A stretch of DNA of 64,000 nt from assembly GCA_020698575.1 (NCBI GenBank), contig CM036252.1, positions 28,473,206 through 28,537,205 on the forward strand. Reading direction: 5' to 3'. The DNA comes from Bostrychus sinensis (taxonomy: Eukaryota; Chordata; Actinopteri; Gobiiformes; Eleotridae). The notes beneath the pieces are model-generated. The model had not been told where the DNA came from, did no database searches, and saw nothing but the letters and a program-made list of their open reading frames with translations. Position 1 is the first letter of the stretch. Each line of letters starts with the position of its first letter. The translations under genes and the position numbers were made by a program. This document shows, in pieces, positions 55,410-64,000 of this stretch.

Positions 55410-57392
55410 AAACTGGAGGGTCTATGGGTTCCCAAATTAGCAGCGTTTTATTTAAAGACACTTTGAAGTTTGTCTTTGTTTTTTTTTATAATACAAGGCA
55501 ATCAGTGCTTCAGACACTTGATCTAAATGACACCAGACAAGAGCCTTATTTAAACATGCTTTTATCTGTGTGTGCTGTGTTTGTTGTTTGACAGAAGCTC
55601 ACTTTGCATTGTCTCCTCAGTTTACTTCATGAACACGATGTGAATTTTGTTCACGTAAGAGAAGGAATTATAAGGAGGCAATTAGTTGATGGCATTTGTC
55701 AAGGTACTGTTAATACATTTGTGTAGATACCACTGGAGATATGAGTGTCATTTTGACCCTTTTTGTATTTATAAATGTGTGTTTTTGCTATAAAACCTAT
55801 TCTATTTCACAACTTTTATCTAGTGATTTTATAGAGGATCTCCTTCCAGTTAAAAATAAAAGGCAAGGGGTCATTTAGACCCAGTATACTGTATAGCATT
55901 TCATTTGATTGACCAACCAGACTACTTCTTTCTACATTCTATGCAAAGAATTAGTCTGGTACCACTTGAAATCACCTTCAAACAGAGGCAAGAAAAGTTA
56001 TAAATTTCGCTCTGTATCAGCCAGCACCATCTTGGTTCTTTTTGATAGGAGATATTTTTTTATTTTTTTTGTAACTGATTGGAAACAACTCTCTACAGCA
56101 GAGGAACCAGATTGTCAATTTTTTGAAAAGAAAGTGGGTGGGTCTGGCTGATAGATAGATAGATAGATGTTGTTCAGGGTGGTTATTTCAGTGTGAATGA
56201 ATAACTTTTTATATGTATTTTTCCTGACCAGTGGGACCTTGTAGTGCCTGCCTGTTTTAAGCATACTGGGACAAAATATTAGCACATAGCATGCAATGAA
56301 AATCATTGTGTATACTACTCTGTTTATATTAAATTGACAACTTTAATTCAAAAAACATTTTTGGTGTCTGTATGATGAATGGACTCATCAGGATAATGGA
56401 CAAGCATGCGCTCGGCCTATTTCCATTATGTCCCTGTATTTTTTGCAGCATTTTTGAACATTTTGTTTTGATGAAAGCACACACAATAATTGTATTTTAT
56501 TCGACTGAATTATGGCTTTACAAAAGTTCACTGTGTCCTTACTGTACACTCTATTTCCCTAACCCTTTCAAAACTGCTTTTGCTGCAGTGTGAAATACAT
56601 CTTGGAGAATAATTACTAGCAACATAGAGGGAATTAATATTAATAAATCCCTGCTTTGCTTTCTCTTGTCATCACCATTCTTTCTTTATTTTTTTAAGCT
56701 TTTCTAATCACATTAAGACCACTCAAGTTAACGCTGCCCGTTGGAACACATAAGTAAAAGTATGGCCCATAACACACTTGGTTTCTCCTATCACATAGTC
56801 AGTATGTTTACATGCTGGTTGTGAAATTCAAATTACTGCCTTAGTCTGAGAACAAAGACTTTCTAATCCAAATGTATATGATTATGGGCTTGTTATCAAG
56901 TGAGGAATACTTTTGTTCTCAAAGTTAGCAGTAGTGATACAAGAGATGATGCTACACAATAAGGAACATAGTAATGATCTAATTAACTTACATATTCTGA
57001 TTCTTGAGTCTGTGAGGATTATTGAAGTAATAGTGATAGTGAGATATGAACTAAAAAAAATAAAATAAAACTGGAGAAAAGTCACCGCTGTTTGCTCACT
57101 CTGATCAAGCTAATGGTGTGTATTATAAAGAGCAGAGAAATCTCACTCACAGCCAGCACTTAATCAACTGGTGCCTTTTAAATTAAATGCCTCTCTGTTA
57201 AGGGAAGTCTGTGGCCTGATTAGACCAAATATGACCCCTCCAATACAGGTGCATCTCAATAAATTAGATTTTTTTGGAAACGTTTTTTTTTTTATTTATT
57301 TATTTTTTATTTAGGTATAAGGTAAGGTATTATGTGATATATTTTAGTAACATATTATTATTATTATTATATTTTTTCTTTCCATTTTCTTT
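55410..57392. other. Single-copy DNA
   Basis: Contains (GATA)n at 56149-56168. 57095-57245 is a compact mixed-composition patch with CTAATGG, TTAATCAA and CTGATTAG words, a candidate for homeodomain binding. No exon supported. Confidence 0.45.
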
Positions 57393-57552
57393 CTTCCTTT
57401 TATTTGGGGTTGGCACAGTGAATCAGTCGCATGGTGATTTGGCAGGTTTTTACACCGGATGCCCTTCCTGTCGCAACCAGCTACAGTGACTGGAGTAGTT
57501 GCCCAGGGACACAACGGCAGTATGGCTGTTGAGATTTGAACTGGCTACCCCC
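57393..57552 (-). repeat. SINE-A, left arm of an inverted pair
   Basis: Minus-strand SINE-A: 'gttggcacagtgaatcagtc', 'gatttggcaggtttttacac', 'cggatgcccttcctgtcgca', 'gttgcccagggacacaacgg' and the start of the head 'gagatttgaactgg'. A C8 run follows at 57549. Confidence 0.75.
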
Positions 57553-57654
57553 CCCCCAGTAATAATAATATTCATAAATATATATAGATTTAAAAATAAT
57601 AATAATGATAATGATTCTTATATATATATTTTTTATTATTATTATATTATATGG

Positions 57655-57838
57655 GTTTGCCAACCAACCAGAAGGTCGGTGGTTCAATCCTTGCTTGAAG
57701 CACATATTGTCATTGTGTCCCTGGGCAAGACACTCCAAAAAAAAAAAAAAAAAAAATCCTTAAAAACCTGCCAAAATAACTGCGTGATTGGTTTGGTGTG
57801 GCAACCCCTAATGAAAAAGGCAGCAGCTGAATGATACA
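57655..57838 (+). repeat. SINE-A, right arm of an inverted pair
   Basis: Plus-strand SINE-A: 'tgccaaccaaccagaaggtc', B-box-like 'ggtggttcaatcc', 'ttgtgtccctgggcaagaca', an inserted A run at 57737-57756, 'cctgccaaaataactgcgtg', 'ggtttggtgtggcaacccct', 'ggcagcagctga'. It faces the copy at 57393-57552 across about 100 AT-rich bases. Confidence 0.8.
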
Positions 57839-58590
57839 TTATTATTATTATTATTATTAGACCCGAGCGCCAGTAATGGCGAGGGCCTATAGTGATTGAA
57901 CAGCAGTGATTCAAAATACACAGGTCAGTGACGCATTAAAGTACCCGATGGTGACCCAGGACCCCCAGGAACAGGTAGCAATGCGCGCACACTTTCCAAA
58001 AATGTATACATCGCGGCCCCCGGCAAAGAAGATATATTGTTATTGAAAGGAATATTATTCTTTCTTCTTCTTCTTCTTCTTTTTCTTTTTACTTCACGGG
58101 AACGCACATTTTACCCAGAGAACATTTATAAACTTGCACAAAATTTGGCACACAGGTCAGGTTGGTGGCAAGCTAGGGCGTTTATCCCAGTGAGCTCAAA
58201 TTTGGTGAAAATCATCTACACAAATAGGACATCAAAAGTTATCAAAATGTTTGTAGAATCTCTGACAGTTTTCATGCAGCAAATTCACAAAATTTCAAAA
58301 AAATTAATCTATTTTCATGTACGCACTAATTGCAACAGTTCCTGCATGCCAACTCCGATTTGGCTGAAATTTTAAACCCCACTGTCTTATACACATGTAA
58401 TCACAAATATTCACGTTTCACACAATAGTGCCCCCTACAGAATGAAACAAATATTTGCATGGACAGATAAAAATGTACTTTTTCTGAAATTCTACCAACT
58501 GCCAGTAAATCTGGCACAGCGCCGGGTCGCGGCGGGCGAGGGCCTATCGTTGCCGCTTGCGGCTATATTTATTGTTGTTGTTGTTGTTGT
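57839..58590. repeat. Dispersed element of unknown class in triplet repeats
   Basis: Bounded by (ATT)n at 57839-57860 and (TTG)n at 58570-58591. The left end reads 'acccgagcgccagtaatgg' 'cgagggcctatagt'; near the right end 'cgcggcgggcgagggcctat' 'cgttgccgcttgcggctat'. The word 'ggcgagggcctat' thus occurs at both ends in the same orientation. The body has 'cttgcacaaaatttggcac', 'agtgccccctacagaa', phrases common in teleost dispersed repeats. No reading frame or TIR; a (TTC)n run lies at 58062-58085. Confidence 0.65.
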
Positions 58591-58591
58591 T

Positions 58592-59699
58592 AACTGCATG
58601 CCATAATTATGACAAGATATTGAAATGTTTCACTTTGTGTGCATTTGAACATATTGTTCAGTAGTTTAATTCACAAACAATTCCACAAAGTTTTTATTTA
58701 TTGAAATGCATTGACACACCGACTGAAAATAATAAAAAGCAGCATCTTCTGAAATCCCACGCCTCTAAATTCTCTTAAAGATTCCATCACATTGTGCTAC
58801 AGCCCACACATTCAGCCTCTTTAGCACATTATCTATACATGCTTTCTTTAAAGCGTTTATTGTCAAAGTGGCTTTCTCTTCTTGCAAGTCTGAGCCACCC
58901 ACAGCGTCTGCTCTGCTTCTAATTGACTCCTGTTTTCGAAGCTATCTGTTTGATTGCAAAAGCTCATCCATATTCCTAAGGTTATGCAGAAGCTCTCCCA
59001 CCGTGAATACATCTACATTTTTACATTGCATTATTACGCGGTGTGTACAATGAGGTCAGGTCTTTTGCTTGCCATGTAGCCGCACATGCTGGCCTTGACA
59101 TTTGACTTAGATTTACATGATTGTACACTGTAAGATCTTAAAGGACCTCAAAGGACTGAAGGGCGTGAGGTAGGAGTCTTAAAGGTTGAAGGTTAGGACT
59201 CTTCTTAAGCGTCTTACTGTATGTCTTGCTCATTCTGAAAGCAGTAGTGCTGACATCTGAATCCAATTTAATCTTGCAAGGAGGAAGTATCAAAGTAACA
59301 TTGTAATATACAGATATATGCCCTCCACACTTGTTTTCATTTCTGTTCATATATTTTCTAATACACACAGTATGCTAACTTCATGTTATACTGAACCATC
59401 TGGGAGTGCTTCTATAGAAAGTGTTTACAATGGGCAGGTTTGTGGATAAGCACCTGGTCAGTGATTGGATGAACGAATTGTATTTCTTTTTTTCCAATCA
59501 GAGCGACGGTATGTTCTAAACGGCAAAATGATCGCTCCATTGTCAGCCCCCCCCATTACTGCCCACCACTGGTCCAGATTACCATGGGTTTGGTGCAAAC
59601 AAATTGACCTGAGCTTTAAAAGATGGATTGCAGCGAATTTGTGAACTACAAATATCATGCAAATACAAATGCTGTGCAAAGTTCATGCAGTCTGAGAAA
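58592..59699. other. Single-copy DNA, candidate conserved element
   Basis: 58592-59060 is non-repetitive, with mixed composition and words such as CCATAATTATG and TCTAATTGACTCC. The remainder to 59699 is AT-rich. No exon or transposon end supported. Confidence 0.4.
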
Positions 59700-60021
59700 T
59701 TATAGCAATTTATTTATATTCATATAGCTCAGTATCAAAGCAGCAGTTGCCTCAAAGGCTTTTCATTCAGTATTTAGACATACAAAATGTAAGACTGTAC
59801 AAGACAACAACAATGCCTAGTCCTATAAGAATAAGTAGAAACTGGTGAGGGAAAAAAGTCTTAGATATGGGGAAAAAATAAAATAAAATAGGAAGAACTG
59901 CACTGGGAGGGATCCCAGTGGGTACTAGATGTACCCACACCCACAGAGAGGGACAACATATAAACAGCAGTGAGATTTGTCATTGCACTACGGCATGGTG
60001 TGAAAAGTTTGAGAATTACTG
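59700..60021. mobile_element. Tail-X-like text and hAT right end
   Basis: 59700-59960 on + reads 'tagctcagtatcaaagcagc', 'agttgcctcaaaggcttttc', 'gggagggatcccagtggg', a relative of Tail-X in reverse. 59985-60021 ends 'tgaaaagtttgagaattact' then G, the inverse of CAGTAATTCTCAAAC, an hAT end. No left end or TSD was found. Confidence 0.45.
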
Positions 60022-60579
60022 CACTAAGTATTTTCAAGTCCTACAGTTTTGTCTGTTGAACATAAATAGCACTAAAGCCTGACCATGATGGGATTTTGTT
60101 TTGGCAAACTACTGTCTGTGTCTTGGAAAGTGACAATAGACCCATGTACTTTAATGGCAGGACTGTTTGTTTTGTGGTTAAGCTCCTGGCCACAGCAGGG
60201 TAATGACAGTCCTGAGTCTCCACAAAGATCAGACATACTTGACAACATGAGACCTCCAGGACCGCTGTGATGCCCTTATCGTCGAATTTATTCTACCTCT
60301 GCTGTATAAACTCTGTCTTATCTTATCGCTCTCCTGTTGGCCCTAGATCTGCCGTCACCATGAGAGGCTGCAGAGGGGCCCATCATTAGGGACAAGTGTG
60401 TTGTATTTACACAGCAGACATAAGAGTCCCAATGTGTCACTGGTGGGATGTTTGCGAGTGGGTGGAAAGAGAAGAGCTGATTCTTAAAGAAAGACTTTGT
60501 GCAATGCAGTAACAGCACTGTCTAGTCCTAAATGTTACATATCACTGCATCAGGTTTTAACAGATTGTTCAGTGATGGA
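60022..60579. other. Single-copy DNA
   Basis: No recognisable feature. Confidence 0.5.
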
Positions 60580-60800
60580 GTGCACAGAGGAAAAGTGGTT
60601 AGTGCTCTTGTTTCCTCACCTAGATGGTTGTGGGTTTAATACCTGACTAGGATCTGTGCAGTGGATTTTCTCTGAGTATTCAGGCTTTCTCCCTCTGTTG
60701 TCTGTCTGTCTGCAACTAACTGGCCATTGTGCAGAGTGACCCTGCCTAAGGACCATAGTTGCTGTCAAAGGCTTCAGCCACCTGAAACCAATATACGTAA
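60580..60800 (+). repeat. SINE-D, near complete but decayed
   Basis: Head 'gtgcacagaggaaaagtggt', 'gatggttgtgggtttaat' (B-box-like), then 'gtctgtctgcaactaactgg', 'cctgcctaaggaccatagtt', 'gctgtcaaaggcttcagcca'. The order matches the split copy at 34790-37407. Confidence 0.7.
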
Positions 60801-60861
60801 ATGTTCATTGCTTTGTGAAGGTGGTTCTATAAGATACATTTAGAGCTAATTTATTCATAAC

Positions 60862-61548
60862 TGTGGATTCTAGTTTGCAAACCTAAATTTTGGTGAGCCA
60901 GCCAGGAGGAATGTCACATTAACTGGATTTGAGCAGTCTTAAACTGATCATATTTGCATTTTAATTGCTTTTAAGCTGTTTGGCTTTAGTTTAATTTGAG
61001 GAACTGAGGTTCTGGTATGTTCTGCTGTGAATGGGGCCAAATAAAGACAAAATGTAACCCTTTTTTCATTTAAAATAACAAACTACTTCAATGTACATAG
61101 TAGATGAGTTTAAACTTGATGAGCAGATCAGTGCTGTAGTGAATGCATAATTAAAGCCATAAGTAAGGGTATCCTTTTGAAAATGTTAATCCAGGCTTTT
61201 TTTACTACATGGTTGGATTATTGCAAAGCATTTTATGTTGGAATTAACCAGTTTTCTTGTGCTCATTACCTGGTCACCTGATGCTGGCTTAAACCACTAC
61301 ACATCTTTAAACTGGTTAACAAACGCACAATCTCAGTTCTCCAATTTTAGCTTCATTTCACTGGCTGCGAGTGGGCTTCTGAATGGATTTTTAAAATAGT
61401 TTTATTTGTTTTTAAACACCTTAACAGCTTGTTCCCCATTATCTGGCTGACCTGCTCGAGTCATACTCTCCCCCACACTCTCTCAGGTCAGCAGATCAGG
61501 CTCTGTACCTAAGTCAAAGAGCATAACCGTCCCTTTTCTTTTGTGTAT
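60862..61548 (+). mobile_element. L2-type LINE fragment, first unit of a tandem duplication
   Basis: Broken LINE ORF2 C-terminus: 'tggttggattattgcaaagc' (the LDYC region), 'cttcatttcactggctgcga' (SFHWL), 'ccttaacagcttgttcccca' and 'ctctctcaggtcagcagatc' (SLRSADQ). Starts 'tgtggattctagtttgcaaa' and ends at the point where the same words begin again. Several stops and frameshifts. Confidence 0.75.
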
Positions 61549-62225
61549 AGTGGATTCTAGTTATCAGACTTAAATTTTGGAGAAGCAGCCAGGAGTAACT
61601 TCACAATAACTGGTTTTGAGCAGTCTTAAATTCTTTTTGCAAAGCACTTTATGTTGGAATCAACCAGTTTTCTCACGCTCACTACTTGCTCACCTGCCGC
61701 TGGCTAAAACCACTGCTGCACGTCTTTAAACTGATTCACGAAAGCACAATTTAATTTCTTCAATTCTAGCTACCCTTTACTGGCTCCTGGTGTGCTTCTA
61801 AATACATTTTTTAAATATTTTATTTGTTTTTAAACACCATAACAGCTTGCTGACCTGCTCAATCCATACTCTCCCTCATGCTCTCTCAGGTCGGCAGATC
61901 AGGCTCTGTAGTTCCTAAGTCAAAGAGGAAACCAAGCGATGACCGTGCCTTTTCTGTTGTGGCCCTCAGAATGTGGAATCAGCTAACATTACACATCAGA
62001 CATGCCAGTTCTCCTATTGTTCTTTAAATTGCATCTTAAAACTTTTTATTTTCTATTTAGCTTTTTCTCAGTTTGAGATGTTGACTTTTGTTATTGCTTT
62101 AGCCATGTTTTATTTGTTTTACTGTATTGTTTTGTATTCTTTCTCTGTTTTTATTGTCCCTTGTTGTGTGCAGCGTTTTGGCCAAACTAGTTTTTAGAAG
62201 TGTTATATAAATAAACTGGATTGCA
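61549..62225 (+). mobile_element. L2-type LINE fragment, second unit with 3' end
   Basis: Starts 'tggattctagttatcagact', repeats 'gagcagtcttaaa', 'gcactttatgttggaatcaa', 'ccagttttctcacgctcact', 'ctctctcaggtcggcagatc', but lacks about 270 bases present in the first unit after 'cagtcttaaa'. It goes on to 'DRAFSVVALRMWNQLTLHI', 'RHASSPIV', a stop, and a LINE 3' end 'gtgttatataaataaactgg' at 62200-62220. Confidence 0.8.
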
Positions 62226-63017
62226 CTGGATATGCATGAAACAGTCTCATGAAGCAAAAAAAAAAAAAAAAAAAAAAAAGTAAATTTAATACAGCTGTAA
62301 ACAGGAAAGACACCACAAGATCTGAAGTGGTTGCGTGTGTTGAAGATTTACAGATATCTGCATATATTCTCAAATGAGTTAGCGATAAGCACAACATTCA
62401 CTGGTGCCTCCAAAAAAATTTCACAGCAAATATACAAGATAACCATCAGCCATCCCACTTAGCGTTATCTCCCACGGCATGCTCCTTCAGCAAACCGAAA
62501 TCATTTAGGATATAAAAACGCACTTATCTTTTTGCATTACAGCTGGGATCGACGAGTGGTGTGAGCAGATGGGGAGGTTAGAAGCACACATTCAGAAACA
62601 CACCAGAGCTCGGGAGAAATCGTATTGGAACTGTCCGTCAAGTCTAATCAGTGACAAAATATTTTAATCTGTCACATTTATGCTTCAAGGAAAATGGAGA
62701 TGTTCTTTTTTATTCTGGAGCAAAACATGTTTAAGTGCTCAAACTCATGAATATGAATTAGCAAAACAGTTCAGACTGCTGTCACTAGCGTGGCATGTCA
62801 AAAACACTTCAATTCTTGACCTGACAAGACTTGCTAAATGTACTATGTCTCTTGTTTAAGTGAGCTGTACTTGCACAGCAGCTGTATTCTTGCAGTAGTT
62901 GGATGTTTATTTATAGGAATTCATCTGGTTAATGTCAATTGGGTGTTAGTAGAGGCAGATCAAGGCATGAGAATTTACCTACATTATGTCGAAAAACGTG
63001 CATGAAAAAATATGACT
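62226..63017. other. Poly(A) run and single-copy DNA
   Basis: A 24-base A run at 62256-62279. 62430-62830 is of mixed composition and non-repetitive here, a candidate conserved element. No exon supported. Confidence 0.45.
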
Positions 63018-63165
63018 CTCATTTGCCCCCATAGTGAATAAATGTGAGAGAGAATTGTTATTTGACTGTGTATTTTTGGCCACAGTCCAGGGTGTAACCC
63101 GCCTAAAGCTCATAGTTGCTGGGATAGACTCCAATCACCTGGGAATAAGCAGAAGATGATGAATC
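63018..63165 (+). repeat. SINE-D body
   Basis: 'ttgcccccatagtgaataaa', 'tgtgagagagaattg', 'ccacagtccagggtgtaacc', 'cgcctaaagctcatagttgc', 'tgggatagactccaatcacc', 'tgggaataagcagaag'. The head is missing. Confidence 0.75.
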
Positions 63166-63435
63166 AATTAATGTTATTATTTTTGTACCTAGTGAGGTGG
63201 ACCTGGAATAAATGTAGAGAAAAAAAAATGTAGCTGTGGCTCTGAATAAACATGATACATGCTATATGCCAGCCCCAATCCTGGATAAATATGAGGTTGA
63301 TATATGTGGGAAGAAACTAAAAGAGCAGTCAAACTGAACTTAGGGAGTCCAAATATGTCACCTCTTATGAGTGGCCCTTTTCCACATACATTTTTCAGCA
63401 TGTGGCCCTCAATAAAAACAGTTTGGACACCTCTG
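63166..63435. mobile_element. hAT-like element, right end clear
   Basis: Ends 'cagtttggacacctctg' (inverse CAGAGGTGTCCAAACTG), preceded by 'gcatgtggccctcaataaaa', a usual subterminal phrase of that family. The left limit is uncertain. Confidence 0.5.
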
Positions 63436-63623
63436 ATGTATTTGAAGAGAATGAATTGAGCTTCTGACAGTTACTTACACATGGACGACCTCCTAGATTG
63501 TTGCTTTGCTGTCTATTCACAAAATGGAGGCAACTAGAGCAGCTCTCTGGATGTAAAGTTCCAAAAGAATGATAATATGAATAAATAAATGGCGTCTATC
63601 CCTCTATGTTGTTTCATTGGATG
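63436..63623. other. Spacer
   Basis: Short AT-rich stretch, nothing recognised. Confidence 0.5.
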
Positions 63624-63710
63624 CATAGTGGCAGAGTGATCAGTGCTTCTGCCTTCTCAGAAAGGACATTGGGGGTCCATCCCCTGACCAGCCACCAACA
63701 AGTCTTTATT
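63624..63710 (+). repeat. SINE-D head fragment
   Basis: 'gcatagtggcagagtgatca', 'gtgcttctgccttctcag', 'gggggtccatcccctgacc' matches the SINE-D head (A and B regions), then breaks off. Confidence 0.6.
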
Positions 63711-64000
63711 ATATTTATTTTTTATTAACCCTCCTGTTATGTTTGTGTTTGAGGAACAGTAATGATGTTCCTGAACCATGTTTACTTATCTGAAAGTGTC
63801 AGAAACAAAAACCAAACAAAAAAATAATTAAACACTGCTTATACCTAATTATTAACTTCATAACAATCATGTACAATTATAATACATCTGGCAACATTGT
63901 TCAATGTGAATAATTCCACTGTAGATTAGATATGATATGTCCCACAGTTGCAAAGAAAACTATACTATTTGACATTCTGACCGCTTTTTAGCTTCTACTT
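63711..64000. other. AT-rich DNA to window end
   Basis: Nothing recognised. Confidence 0.5.

Overview
The window looks like ordinary nuclear DNA of a ray-finned (teleost) fish. It is AT-rich and packed with short degenerate transposable elements of kinds typical of teleosts: L2/CR1-type LINE 3' ends, tRNA-derived SINEs, many non-autonomous hAT elements with 8-bp target-site duplications (TSDs), Tc1/mariner-type elements, one piggyBac-like element, and many microsatellites. I cannot name the species. I see no operons, rRNA, CRISPR array or convincing host protein-coding gene. The only recognisable coding matter is relics of LINE reverse transcriptase/ORF2 and one Tc1/mariner transposase relic. 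The segment is probably intergenic or lies in large introns. One possible 21-nt microexon (7575-7595, + strand) and several GC-richer single-copy patches are the best candidates for host function.

Local family labels used below. SINE-A: tRNA-like head, a body containing 'ggcaagacac' and 'gatttggcag', and an A-rich tail. SINE-B: a similar head with a 'ccccagggcagctgtgg' core. SINE-C: 'ggcggcacggtgg' head, 'cctgaccaggatcctggct' body. SINE-D: 'gtggcagagt' head, 'gggataggctcc' body, 'ggaataagc' end. hAT-1: starts CAGTGGTTC or TAGTGGTTC, ends GGCTG. Tail-X: a dispersed repeat ending in 'gaggcgact...gggctatacaaataaa'. These labels are mine and are not database names.

Layout. 1-5 kb: single-copy AT-rich DNA, then two hAT elements with clear 8-bp TSDs (2176-3157 and 3482-4233). 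5-13 kb: SINE and hAT fragments, a 49-bp SINE stub with a perfect 12-bp TSD, and the candidate microexon. 13-23 kb: an L2 LINE copy, a GC-rich patch, nested SINE/hAT insertions, a promoter-like inverted-repeat element, a long (TA)n tract, a larger hAT and a second type of LINE. 23-34 kb: a LINE fragment, two further hAT elements with TSDs, a mariner-type element, a 58-bp near-perfect palindrome and a piggyBac-like element flanked by TTAA. 34-42 kb: a deep nest (SINE-D split by hAT-1, itself split by two more elements), a SINE-B inside a SINE-A, a second hAT-1, and the best-preserved L2 LINE (40459-41490, minus strand, reaching the YADD box of reverse transcriptase). 42-51 kb: a 2.5-kb mariner-type element with TIRs over 100 bp holding other insertions, a third hAT-1 with a perfect TSD, and the transposase relic. 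51-64 kb: a CpG-rich patch with a CRE, SINE-C, Tail-X, a 24-bp poly(C), a 250-bp AGT-rich array, an inverted SINE-A pair, a triplet-flanked repeat of unknown class, and a tandemly duplicated L2 fragment.

Nothing here amounts to a new biological system. The value is in the clear insertion histories (nests, TSDs, one in-window empty site) and in a few single-copy patches that merit cross-species comparison.
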